Shown here one piece after another: positions 10,141 through 17,750 of a DNA stretch of 34,096 nt. Each line of letters begins with the position of its first letter. Position 1 is the stretch's first letter. Both the position numbers and the translations under genes were made by a program. Source of the DNA: an uncultured Bacteroidales bacterium (GTDB lineage: Bacteria > Bacteroidota > Bacteroidia > Bacteroidales > WCHB1-69); the NCBI GenBank assembly GCA_946407715.1, contig CAMJPH010000020.1, positions 1 through 34,096 on the forward strand, given 5' to 3'. The notes under the pieces were generated by a model, which was not told the DNA's origin, did not search any database, and saw nothing but the letters and a program-made list of their open reading frames with translations.

Positions 10141-10929
10141 TCACACAAACTTCTTCTTCACCAAATCAATCACGAATCCAGGCAGCAGAAAACACAACAA
10201 CAGGAAAAAGTAGTTAATGACACCGGGAATTTTCATTTTCCGTCCATGTAATGTGGCACGAACACCCCGTTTGGCAATCTGTTCGGGTTTCAGCATAATG
10301 CCGATGGCGCACAGACGCTTTCGCATTTTTACCGGTAGATTATAGAGATCTGTATCAACTGCACCCGGGCATACACAACAAACTTTTACTCCGTAATGGC
10401 TTAGTTCATAATGGATTCCTTTTGAAAATTTCAAAAGATAGGATTTCGAAGCCTGATAAACGGCAATGGTCGGGAAGCTCATGAAAGCCGTGATGGAGCT
10501 GGCATTAAGGATATAGCCGCTTCGACGCTCTTTCATCTTCTGCCCGAACAGCACGCACAAGTCAGCAGGCGTGGTGCAGTGCAGCATGGTCATCTTATGG
10601 CTTAATGCCATCGGCTTATCAACTGCCGCACCAAAGTAGAACATGCCGGCGTTGTTGACCAGCACTTCGACGATAAGATTTTCGCTTTCGCAGAAGTCGA
10701 AGAGCTCCTGTGCCGCATTTTCTGCAGTTAGATCTTGATAACGGGTTATGACTTGCAAATCGGGGAACATCGCCTGCAAACTCTTTTTCGCCTCCTTATT
10801 CAAATCTTCCCGATTGCTGACAATCAGTATGTTGTAACCTTTTCGCGCCCATTCTTCAGCATAAGCGAGTCCGATGCCAGAACTCCCGCCCGTGACTAAT
10901 GCGAAGGTTTTTCCTTTTGAATCATTCAT
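10141..10929 (-). CDS. Short-chain dehydrogenase/reductase (SDR) family protein, possibly membrane-anchored
   Basis: NAD(P)-dependent oxidoreductase of 262 aa with a complete classical SDR set: cofactor loop TGGSSGIG (13-20), NNAG (92-95), the serine of NASS (S144/S145) and YQASK with Y158 and K162. The substrate is unknown. The C-terminal residues after about 235 (VINYFFLLLCFLLPGFVIDLVKKKF) form a hydrophobic segment ending in lysines, suggesting membrane association as in some lipid- or sterol-active SDRs. It is the last gene of the minus-strand cluster, 81 bases after sufS, with a heptamer repeat tract in the gap. Confidence 0.92.
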   Translation of the reverse strand: MNDSKGKTFALVTGGSSGIGLAYAEEWARKGYNILIVSNREDLNKEAKKSLQAMFPDLQVITRYQDLTAENAAQELFDFCESENLIVEVLVNNAGMFYFGAAVDKPMALSHKMTMLHCTTPADLCVLFGQKMKERRSGYILNASSITAFMSFPTIAVYQASKSYLLKFSKGIHYELSHYGVKVCCVCPGAVDTDLYNLPVKMRKRLCAIGIMLKPEQIAKRGVRATLHGRKMKIPGVINYFFLLLCFLLPGFVIDLVKKKFV

Positions 10930-10969
10930 AGTATCATTTCTTTGTTTATAACCTTGACTTTTGTTTTTT

Positions 10970-11011
10970 TGCTAACTGCTTAATAGCCAATGGATAACAG
11001 CCAACAGCCAT
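10970..11011. repeat. Heptamer tract between sufS and the SDR gene
   Basis: Six consecutive 7-base units on the plus strand: TGCTAAC, TGCTTAA, TAGCCAA, TGGATAA, CAGCCAA, CAGCCAT. The tract abuts the sufS stop codon (11011-11013) on the minus strand. Confidence 0.7.
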
Positions 11012-12213
11012 TATGACAGCATGGTTTTGGCTTTGACAACGGCATTCACCAGCGCATCCGCTTCCTCAAACGTGTTATAGAGGGCGAAGGATGCGCGAAC
11101 GGTGCCCGGAATTCCGAAATGGGTCATAATGGGTTGTGTGCAGTGATGACCAGTGCGCACCGCAATTCCTTGATGGTCAAGAAGAACGCCCATATCGTAA
11201 GGATGAATGTTACCCACAAGGAAAGAGATAACGCCTGTCTTATGGGCTGCTTCTCCGATGAAACGCATTCCATCAATTTTGGACAGCTTTTCGGTGGTGT
11301 AAGCGAGAAGTTCTTGTTCGTATGCCGCAATTTTTTCCAAACCAATGCTTTGGATGTATTCAATAGCCTTACGCAAACCGATGACATCGCCGACAGAAGG
11401 GGTACCTGCCTCGAATTTGAAGGGCAAATCATTGTAAGTGGTCTTCTCGAAAGTCACGTCCTTGATCATTTCGCCGCCGCCCTGATAGGGTTTCATCTCG
11501 TTGAGCCATTGAGATTTACCATACATAACGCCGATGCCCATCGGAGCATACATCTTATGGCCTGAGAAGCAGTAGAAGTCGCAATCGAGAGCTTGAACGT
11601 CCACAGGGCAATGCGCTACCGATTGCGCCCCGTCAATGAGCACGGGCACGTTGCGTGCGTGCGCGATGCGGATGATCTCCTCTATCGGGTTGACAGTGCC
11701 CAATGAATTGGAGACATGCGCCACGGCCACGATTTTGGTCTTGTCCGTCAGCAGGTTTTCTAACTCACTGATTATCAGCTCTCCTTTGTCGTTGAACGGC
11801 AACACTTTGAGTTTCGTACCGTGTTCCTCGCAGGCCAGTTGCCACGGCACGATATTAGAGTGGTGCTCCATTTCTGACACGATGACCTCATCGCCTTCGT
11901 GCAGGTAGGTTCGTCCGAAAGAACTGGCTACCAAGTTGATAGATTCAGTGGCTCCGCGTGTGAAAATAACCTCCTGTGTGGTGGGCGCATTGATGTATTG
12001 ACGCACGGCCTCCCGCGCCTGTTCGAACTCGTTAGTGGCCAACTGACTGAGACAGTGTACGCCGCGATGGATGTTGCTGTTGATGCAGCGATAATAGTCA
12101 TTCAGTGCGTCAATCACCACTTGCGGCTTTTGCGTGGTGGCGGCATTGTCCAGATAGACTAACGGTTTGCCGTAAACCTTTTCGTTCAATATGGGAAAGT
12201 CTGTTCTATTCAT
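11011..12213 (-). CDS. sufS: Group II cysteine desulfurase SufS
   Basis: PLP enzyme that takes sulfur from cysteine as a persulfide for Fe-S cluster assembly, 400 aa, full length. LDNAATTQKP and HSNIVPW mark the class V aminotransferase fold. The PLP lysine is K220 in FSGHKMYAP and the catalytic cysteine is C358 in RTGHHCTQP, the arrangement of SufS/CsdA and not IscS. The other suf genes (sufBCD, sufE) are not in the window. Its ATG overlaps the end of the preceding small membrane protein gene by 8 bases, and tilS lies just beyond that gene, so sulfur mobilisation and a tRNA-modifying enzyme share a transcript. Confidence 0.95.
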   Translation of the reverse strand: MNRTDFPILNEKVYGKPLVYLDNAATTQKPQVVIDALNDYYRCINSNIHRGVHCLSQLATNEFEQAREAVRQYINAPTTQEVIFTRGATESINLVASSFGRTYLHEGDEVIVSEMEHHSNIVPWQLACEEHGTKLKVLPFNDKGELIISELENLLTDKTKIVAVAHVSNSLGTVNPIEEIIRIAHARNVPVLIDGAQSVAHCPVDVQALDCDFYCFSGHKMYAPMGIGVMYGKSQWLNEMKPYQGGGEMIKDVTFEKTTYNDLPFKFEAGTPSVGDVIGLRKAIEYIQSIGLEKIAAYEQELLAYTTEKLSKIDGMRFIGEAAHKTGVISFLVGNIHPYDMGVLLDHQGIAVRTGHHCTQPIMTHFGIPGTVRASFALYNTFEEADALVNAVVKAKTMLS

Positions 12214-12721
12214 TGGATGGCTTATTTTCGGATGAAAATGTGTTTGTATCTTGTGTGATATTGTTATTGTCTTGACTGTCAGCTGTTTTCATATAACGCA
12301 GTTGTGTGGCGTACATCAACACCCATAAAACGGACATGATGATGCCGTTAATATCCATGGCCACAAGTCCGCCGATGACGAAGTTCATCACGCAGAATTC
12401 CAAGATTTTACCGATGGTATAAACGTGGAAACCGACTTTGTTCAATTTTGCCAGCATAAGGAACGCGCCGACGAACAGCATGAGTTGTACAACGGCAAGA
12501 AGCAGGTATTGCCAGCTGTTGATGGAGGTGTAGATGGAGAGTATTTGATCCGTCTGTTCTGCCGGAAACATGCCCATCTCTTTGATCATTTCCATGGATT
12601 TCTGCATATATTCCGGCGCAAAAGCCCAACAGATATAGGCGATGGCGGAAAAGGCGGAATTCAGCATCGTGATGATGCCCAGAATCCATAATATTGGTGT
12701 GCGTTTCGGGGTGTTTTCCAT
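12206..12721 (-). CDS. Small four-helix membrane protein of unknown function
   Basis: Protein of 171 aa that I do not recognise. It has four hydrophobic segments at roughly residues 12-32, 68-92, 96-118 and 120-142, with a loop of about 35 residues after the first (MQKSMEMIKEMGMFPAEQTDQILS) and a hydrophilic Asn/Thr/Ser-rich tail from about 145. No catalytic motif is visible. It starts 2 bases after the tilS stop and overlaps the sufS start by 8 bases, so it is firmly embedded in the operon. The compact spacing supports a real gene. Confidence 0.8.
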   Translation of the reverse strand: MENTPKRTPILWILGIITMLNSAFSAIAYICWAFAPEYMQKSMEMIKEMGMFPAEQTDQILSIYTSINSWQYLLLAVVQLMLFVGAFLMLAKLNKVGFHVYTIGKILEFCVMNFVIGGLVAMDINGIIMSVLWVLMYATQLRYMKTADSQDNNNITQDTNTFSSENKPSNE

Positions 12722-12723
12722 TG

Positions 12724-14115
12724 TTATTTATTATTTGTTGTCGGAAAAAATATGGTTTGTTTCTCGCCAGTGGCAATTGGCAAGTCCCCCTCTTGAAGGG
12801 GATTTAGGGGGAGTATGATTTTGTAACAAGCCGTTCCCTTTTTCCTCACTTTCCACCGCTCATCGGAACGTAATCCAATGATCCACAGAATGTTATTTCC
12901 ATAACACAAGAGACGAATTTGGTTTTTGGTGAAACGGTCGATTTTATGGTCGGTGAAGAAGTCGCTGAGCTTTTGACGACCTTTGGCTCCCAACGGGTAA
13001 AAATAGTCGCCAGGTTGCCAAGGACGGATTTGCAAGGGGAAGGTCAACTTCTCTTTCGGGATATATAGGATGTTCGGATTTTTGTCAAAAACCAGATCTT
13101 GTTGATATTCAAATTCTTCAACATGAAAATAATGTCTAAATTCATCCAAGGAACCTATGATAATCGTCTTATTGTCCGATTCGGAAACAGGTTGAATAAT
13201 AAGAAAATCCCTATCAACCAATAAGATATGAGAGTCTGAAAAAAATTGTTTACCGGATTGGAGTTGCGTAGTGGCAGACAATTTCTCACTTATGTCGGAA
13301 GAAAACCCATATTCGTTAAGTATCTCATACAAAACAAGTTCTTTGTCTTCGCATGTTTCCAGCAATTGTCGGTTGATATAGTGTTTTTCACCATTTTCAA
13401 AGACAATCCTGTCTTTTTCGGTTTTTATATATTTTTGGTAATAAGCGTATTGACGCTGCAAAAGATGTCGATTGCGTTCCGTTGTGGTTAAAAACTGCGG
13501 ATTGATGCGTTCTAACTGCGGGATGACGGAGTGGCGGATTCGGTTTCGTGAAATGGATTCGTCCTTGTTTGTATAGTCTTCCACGTATGCAAGATTGTGA
13601 TTTTCAGCATATTGTCTGATTTCTTGAGCGGTAAATGCCAATAAAGGCCGGATGATTTTTCCGTATATGGGCGGGATGCCGCACAATCCTTTTAAGCCCG
13701 TGCCACGACAAAGGTTAAGCAGTTGGGTTTCAGCATTGTCGGTGCTGTTGTGCGCAATCACGATGAAATCAAAATCGGAGGTGAGCTCTCTGAACCAGGC
13801 GTAACGCAATTCCCGCGCCACCATCTCCACTGATTTGCCGGAATTTTGCTGAATGGCCAGCGTGTCGAATTCGCGGAGGAGGAAAGGCACCTGCCAATGG
13901 ATTGCCAAATCTTTCACGAAACGCATGTCTCGGTTGGAATCCTCGCCACGGAGGTGAAAATTACAGTGCGCAATGGCAAATGTCAGTCCGGCATCATGGA
14001 ACAGCGATCCCATGACCGTTGAATCCGCGCCACCGCTTACTGCCAAAAGGTAGCGTTTGCATTGGGCATCATCACCAGCCAAAGCCTGCAATTCCTGCAA
14101 AAAACGCGTCAACAT
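12724..14115 (-). CDS. tilS: tRNA(Ile)-lysidine synthase TilS
   Basis: Modifies C34 of the CAU-anticodon tRNA-Ile to lysidine using ATP and lysine, so that it reads AUA codons; normally essential. The PP-loop SGGADST lies near the N terminus, and DNAETQLLNLCRGTGLKGLCGIPP and the C-terminal KLSDFFTDHKIDRFTKNQIRLL region are characteristic. I start at the ATG at 14115 (463 aa), 4 bases after the upstream lipoprotein gene; a TTG at 14130 would add 5 residues and overlap it. The last 25 or so residues (NPLQEGDLPIATGEK...) are encoded by a GC-rich palindromic repeat at 12785-12812 and look like an acquired tail beyond the normal family end. Confidence 0.94.
   Translation of the reverse strand: MLTRFLQELQALAGDDAQCKRYLLAVSGGADSTVMGSLFHDAGLTFAIAHCNFHLRGEDSNRDMRFVKDLAIHWQVPFLLREFDTLAIQQNSGKSVEMVARELRYAWFRELTSDFDFIVIAHNSTDNAETQLLNLCRGTGLKGLCGIPPIYGKIIRPLLAFTAQEIRQYAENHNLAYVEDYTNKDESISRNRIRHSVIPQLERINPQFLTTTERNRHLLQRQYAYYQKYIKTEKDRIVFENGEKHYINRQLLETCEDKELVLYEILNEYGFSSDISEKLSATTQLQSGKQFFSDSHILLVDRDFLIIQPVSESDNKTIIIGSLDEFRHYFHVEEFEYQQDLVFDKNPNILYIPKEKLTFPLQIRPWQPGDYFYPLGAKGRQKLSDFFTDHKIDRFTKNQIRLLCYGNNILWIIGLRSDERWKVRKKGTACYKIILPLNPLQEGDLPIATGEKQTIFFPTTNNK
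12785..12812. repeat. GC-rich palindromic element inside the tilS 3' end
   Basis: TCCCCC (12785-12790) pairs with GGGGGA (12807-12812), and an alternative inner stem CCCC/GGGG surrounds TCTTGAA. It resembles the dispersed TCCCCCT...AGGGGGA palindromes common in intergenic DNA of Bacteroidetes and cyanobacteria, but here it is translated as NPLQEGDLP. Confidence 0.7.
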
Positions 14116-14119
14116 GTTT

Positions 14120-15094
14120 TTATGATTCAAAGTCCGAACGGATTTTAAAATAACGGCGGATTTCCATCTTCATATACTCGAAAGATCCGAAAAGAATGGC
14201 TTTTGGCATTTCATCCTTGCGCATCATCACCATACCGGAGCTGACTGGGTCAATGTATGGTGTGATATCGGTTTCGAGGGAGAAGGAAAGGTCGAAGTTG
14301 CGCACAGTCACGCGGTCAAAGTTGCCGCTGACCTCCTCGAACATGATGCCGTTTTCCTCACAGAATGCTTGCAGTTGCGGGGCGGTTTCGTCCCACATCT
14401 CCGGTTTGTCGTTCGGGTTAAAGTAGAAAACCACTGCTTTATATTCGGGCAGAGTATCTACAATTTCCGATAGCTCAAAACGACCCTGATCGTTGACAAC
14501 AAACTGTTCCGTCAGTTGCGTTTTCCTATGGTATTTTTCTGGGTCGTTGATGAAATCCTGCTTTGTGGCTTTGGAAACGGAGTGAATCCATTCATACTCC
14601 TTTGTTGTTCGAAATTCACCGCTCGGCAGACGCACGGTTTGCCAATTTTCGGTTTCCAGATTCTCACCTTGCTGGTTGGCGATGCTTATAGCGACGGGCA
14701 ACACATCTAAAATGCGCTGTGTCCCGAAACCTGAAGTGGTGAGCAGGTAACGCCATTCGCGGTTTTCCGATGAAAGCAGCCATAATTCACGCCCTTCCGG
14801 TAACCGTTCCACACACTCTACACCCCATTTTTCCGGAAAATCCGCTTTGGCCGTCCACTTTTTCCCTTGATAGGTTTGGGTTTTTTCCAGAAAAGACTCC
14901 AAAACCTCTTCCTGCAATGGATACAGATTGGTTTGGCTGTGGACATCCGCGACCAAGGTGTCCCGAATGACATCAACAGGGTAAATCACATTTTCTTCAA
15001 TATTATCGTTTTGATGGTTTTTTCTTGATTGACAATCGGTTAAAAACACCATCAAAGATAATACTGCAAAGAAGGTTAAAAGGTTTTGTTTCAT
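14120..15094 (-). CDS. Predicted lipoprotein of unknown function
   Basis: Protein of 324 aa that I do not recognise. The N terminus MKQNLLTFFAVLSLMVFLTDCQSRK has a hydrophobic core and a lipobox-like LTDC, so it is probably lipidated and exported; Asp before the Cys is unusual but tolerated in this phylum. The C-terminal part includes AVVFYFNPNDKPEMWDETAPQLQAFCEENGIMFEEV, which has the look of a thioredoxin-like strand-helix unit without a CxxC, but this is only an impression. I choose the ATG at 15094 over a GTG at 15100. It lies 11 bases after pepT and 4 bases before tilS. Confidence 0.8.
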   Translation of the reverse strand: MKQNLLTFFAVLSLMVFLTDCQSRKNHQNDNIEENVIYPVDVIRDTLVADVHSQTNLYPLQEEVLESFLEKTQTYQGKKWTAKADFPEKWGVECVERLPEGRELWLLSSENREWRYLLTTSGFGTQRILDVLPVAISIANQQGENLETENWQTVRLPSGEFRTTKEYEWIHSVSKATKQDFINDPEKYHRKTQLTEQFVVNDQGRFELSEIVDTLPEYKAVVFYFNPNDKPEMWDETAPQLQAFCEENGIMFEEVSGNFDRVTVRNFDLSFSLETDITPYIDPVSSGMVMMRKDEMPKAILFGSFEYMKMEIRRYFKIRSDFES

Positions 15095-15105
15095 AATCAC
15101 CTAAT

Positions 15106-16317
15106 TCAGCATTTCGCGATGTTCACAATCACCTCCGCTGCCTTTACCATAGATTCCAGCGGCACATACTCGTATTTGCCGTGAAAATTGTGGCCGCCGG
15201 CGAAAATATTGGGACACGGGAGGTTTCGGAACGAGAGGTTGGCACCGTCAGTGCCGCCCCGGATAGGTACGATGACCGGCTCCACGTCCGCTTCCTTCAT
15301 CGCTTTCACGGCACGCTCCACCACATAATAGACCGGTTCCACCTTTTCGCGCATGTTGTAGTACTGATCCTTAATCTCACAGGTGATGCAGTTGTTGTAC
15401 TTGCCGTTCAGGAAGTTGACAATGCTCTGAAGGAACGATTTTTGCGCTTCGAAAGCGGCACGGTCGTGGTTGCGGATGATGTACGACATTTTCGACTCTT
15501 CCACGGTGCCTTCGATGTGCGTGAGCAGGTAGAATCCCTCGTAATCCTGCGTGTGTTCGGGACGCTGCGCGGCGGGCAGCATACCATTGAGTTCCATAGC
15601 GATGAGTTGGGAGTTCACCATCTTGTTCTTGGCATATCCCGGATGGATGTTCTTGCCCTGGATGTGGATGTTGGCACCGGCGGCGTTGAAGTTCTCGAAC
15701 TCTAACTCTCCGATGGCCCCGCCGTCCATAGTGTAGGCGTAGTCGCAGCCGAAATCCTCCACATCGAAGAATTTCACGCCGTTGCCGATTTCCTCATCGT
15801 GCGAAAAGGCGACCTTGATATCCCCGTGTTTGATTTCGGGATGCTGGATGAGGTATTCCATCGCGCAAACGATTTCAGCCACACCGGCCTTGTCATCGGC
15901 GCCAAGCAGCGTTTTGCCATCTGTGGTAAGGATGGTCTTCCCTTTGTAATCCAACAGTTCGGGAAACTCGTCCGGGGAGAGTACCGTGTTGGACTCCTTG
16001 TCCAACACAATAGTGCTGCCATCATAGTTGGGAATAATGACCGGCGCGGCGATACCCGGCATGTCGGGAGCCGTGTCCAAATGCGCCATAAAGCCGATGA
16101 CCGGCTGTTTTTCCGTGGTGTTGGAAGGCAGCAGGGCAGTAACATAGCCATGCTGGTCTTTTTTAACCTCTTGCATCCCGATGTTTTTCAGCTCCTCCAC
16201 CATCACATCGGCGAAATCAAGGAGTGCCTGTGTGCTCGGATAGCTTTCAGAATTCGGATCCGCAGTGGTCGCGTATGAAATGTACTTGGAAAAACGTTGC
16301 AACAAAATCTCTTTCAT
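15106..16317 (-). CDS. pepT: Peptidase T (tripeptide aminopeptidase, M20 family)
   Basis: Cytosolic dizinc aminopeptidase releasing N-terminal residues from tripeptides. Metal-site motifs are present: H79 in MAHLDTAPD, the bridging Asp in GADDKAG (about 139-145), the catalytic Glu pair in HDEEIGNG (about 173-180), the Asp of YTMDGG and the C-terminal His in AGGHNFHGKYEYVP. I start at the ATG at 16317 (403 aa, MKEILLQRFSKY), because residues upstream of it do not belong to the family and this gives normal length. It is first in the minus-strand operon, with a -7 element at 16399-16407. Confidence 0.95.
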   Translation of the reverse strand: MKEILLQRFSKYISYATTADPNSESYPSTQALLDFADVMVEELKNIGMQEVKKDQHGYVTALLPSNTTEKQPVIGFMAHLDTAPDMPGIAAPVIIPNYDGSTIVLDKESNTVLSPDEFPELLDYKGKTILTTDGKTLLGADDKAGVAEIVCAMEYLIQHPEIKHGDIKVAFSHDEEIGNGVKFFDVEDFGCDYAYTMDGGAIGELEFENFNAAGANIHIQGKNIHPGYAKNKMVNSQLIAMELNGMLPAAQRPEHTQDYEGFYLLTHIEGTVEESKMSYIIRNHDRAAFEAQKSFLQSIVNFLNGKYNNCITCEIKDQYYNMREKVEPVYYVVERAVKAMKEADVEPVIVPIRGGTDGANLSFRNLPCPNIFAGGHNFHGKYEYVPLESMVKAAEVIVNIAKC

Positions 16318-16398
16318 GTTCTTATTCTTTTGGTTATTAACAAATTTCAACAATAAAATCTATTCTAAAAAAAGAGTGGGCTTAGAAATTTTCCCGTT

Positions 16399-16407
16399 GC
16401 AAAAATA
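16399..16407 (-). promoter_or_regulatory. Bacteroidetes -7 promoter element for the pepT operon
   Basis: Reads TATTTTTGC on the minus strand, about 80 bases before the chosen pepT ATG. It would drive the run of pepT, lipoprotein, tilS, membrane protein and sufS. Confidence 0.65.
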
Positions 16408-16470
16408 CTCAAAATATGGAAACAAAACGGTCAAAACAAAATAGGATAACGGTGTGGTGAGCTTTTTTTG

Positions 16471-16479
16471 TATTTTTGC
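16471..16479 (+). promoter_or_regulatory. Bacteroidetes -7 promoter element upstream of the HAD phosphatase gene
   Basis: TATTTTTGC matches the consensus, but the next gene starts about 175 bases downstream, the longest leader in this window. Confidence 0.6.
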
Positions 16480-16654
16480 ACCTTGATTTTTTCAATGGAG
16501 AAATAACTTTTTTATAACAACACTTTTGAACAACTATTGGATATAAGACAGGAATACCACTGTTTTTGGTTGAATTACTCCGACAACATGAGAAAACGAA
16601 ACTTTGTTCGAATAAATGATAATTGTGAATAAAATATAACGTATTGATACATAT

Positions 16655-17536
16655 ATGATTAGAGAAAACAGAAACGTGGCTATTGCATACGATTTCGATG
16701 GAACGCTCGCTCCGGGGAACATGCAGGAGTACAATTTCATCCCTGACCTCAACATGGACAAAGGCGAGTTTTGGCAGGAGGCAAATGAGATGGCTAAACG
16801 ACACGACATGGATGAGGTGCTTGCCTATATGCACCTCATGTTGATTAAAGCTAAAGAGCAAAATCTTGATATTCGCGAAGCTACGTTTATGAAATATGGG
16901 GAGAAAATCACCTTTTTCGAGGGTGTGGAGACCTATTTCGAACGCATCAATTCCTACGCCGCTTCCTTGAATCTGCATCTGGAACATTTCATCATATCGT
17001 CCGGGCTGCGTGAAATTGTGAAAGGAACACGCATCGCCAAGCATTTCAAGACTATTTATGCCTCTGGCTTCCAATATGATGAGAACGGAAGTGCCTGCTG
17101 GCCCGCCCTTGGCGTCAACTACACCAACAAGACGCAATTCCTTTTCCGTATCAACAAGGGCATCTACAACTCATACGACAACACCCTGATTAACAAGTCG
17201 ATGCCTGAAGACGAACGCGCCGTTCCGTTCTCCAACTTCATCTACATCGGTGACGGGGAAACAGACGTGCCCGCCATGAAGATGGTCAACCTTTACGGAG
17301 GAACCACCATCGCCGTCTATAATCCCAACTCCGTGCCCACTCCCGAACGCCCCGTGAGCGCGAAAGAGAAATGCATCAACCTCATCAGACAGAAACGCGC
17401 CGACTACATCGGCCCTGCCGATTACACCGAAAACAGCGAGCTGGAGGTCATCCTCAAAAAGGTCATCGACAAAATCGCCGTGGAACAGGATCTGTTGCAC
17501 ATCAAGTACAAGGAGATAGGAACGGTTAGCGGTTAG
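16655..17536 (+). CDS. HAD superfamily hydrolase (predicted phosphatase)
   Basis: Predicted cytosolic phosphatase of 293 aa. HAD motif I is YDFDGTLAP (nucleophile D13, acid D15), motif II is ISSG at about 113, a motif III lysine is likely in the NKTQFLFRINKG region, and motif IV is IGDGETDVPAM. The long insert between motifs I and II (about residues 20-110, mostly helical) is a cap domain. The substrate is unknown. It is transcribed alone from a promoter with a long leader. The last codons and TAG stop lie inside a GGTTAGC heptamer repeat. Confidence 0.88.
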   Translation: MIRENRNVAIAYDFDGTLAPGNMQEYNFIPDLNMDKGEFWQEANEMAKRHDMDEVLAYMHLMLIKAKEQNLDIREATFMKYGEKITFFEGVETYFERINSYAASLNLHLEHFIISSGLREIVKGTRIAKHFKTIYASGFQYDENGSACWPALGVNYTNKTQFLFRINKGIYNSYDNTLINKSMPEDERAVPFSNFIYIGDGETDVPAMKMVNLYGGTTIAVYNPNSVPTPERPVSAKEKCINLIRQKRADYIGPADYTENSELEVILKKVIDKIAVEQDLLHIKYKEIGTVSG

Positions 17537-17544
17537 CAGTTAAG
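17524..17544. repeat. Heptamer tract at the 3' end of the HAD gene
   Basis: Three 7-base units GGTTAGC, GGTTAGC, AGTTAAG. The TAG stop codon of the HAD gene (17534-17536) is inside the second unit. Confidence 0.65.
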
Positions 17545-17590
17545 GCAGGAACGAAAAAGCTCATTAATATTAAAACATCTTCCTTAAGCA

Positions 17591-17722
17591 GCCCCGAAGG
17601 GGCAAGACGCACGAAGTGCTAATAACCCCACACAAGGCAATAGCCGCAGTGTGGGGTTGAGAGAGAGCCCGAAGACGCATGAAGTGCAATTAACCCCACA
17701 CAAGCGAAGCACAGTGTGGGAC
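17591..17722. repeat. Tandem hairpin repeat element between the HAD gene and murF
   Basis: A short hairpin GCCCC-GAA-GGGGC (17591-17603) is followed by two related units, each with GACGCA(C/T)GAAGTGC and then AACCCCACAC. In the first, AACCCCACAC (17624-17633) pairs perfectly with GTGTGGGGTT (17649-17658) around an inner GGC/GCC stem. In the second, CCCACAC (17695-17701) pairs with GTGTGGG (17714-17720). The element occupies most of the 214-base gap before murF. Confidence 0.75.
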
Positions 17723-17750
17723 CTGAAAGTAAAACCAAACCTATGATATA

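Larger units (their letters stand above)
16318..16654. other. Intergenic region between divergent pepT and HAD phosphatase genes
   Basis: 337 AT-rich bases containing a minus-strand -7 element (16399-16407) and a plus-strand -7 element (16471-16479). From the latter to the HAD start there are about 175 bases of leader with no recognised riboswitch. It contains a 14-codon ORF at 16588-16632 (MRKRNFVRINDNCE) that cannot be supported as a gene. Confidence 0.6.

Noticed and set aside
14116..14130. TTG start for TilS overlapping the lipoprotein gene
   Set aside because: An ATG five codons downstream gives a normal N terminus and a 4-base gap; nothing supports the rarer start codon.
16588..16632. 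14-codon ORF MRKRNFVRINDNCE in the HAD gene leader
   Set aside because: Too short to support as a gene without conservation or ribosome profiling; kept only as a remark on the leader.
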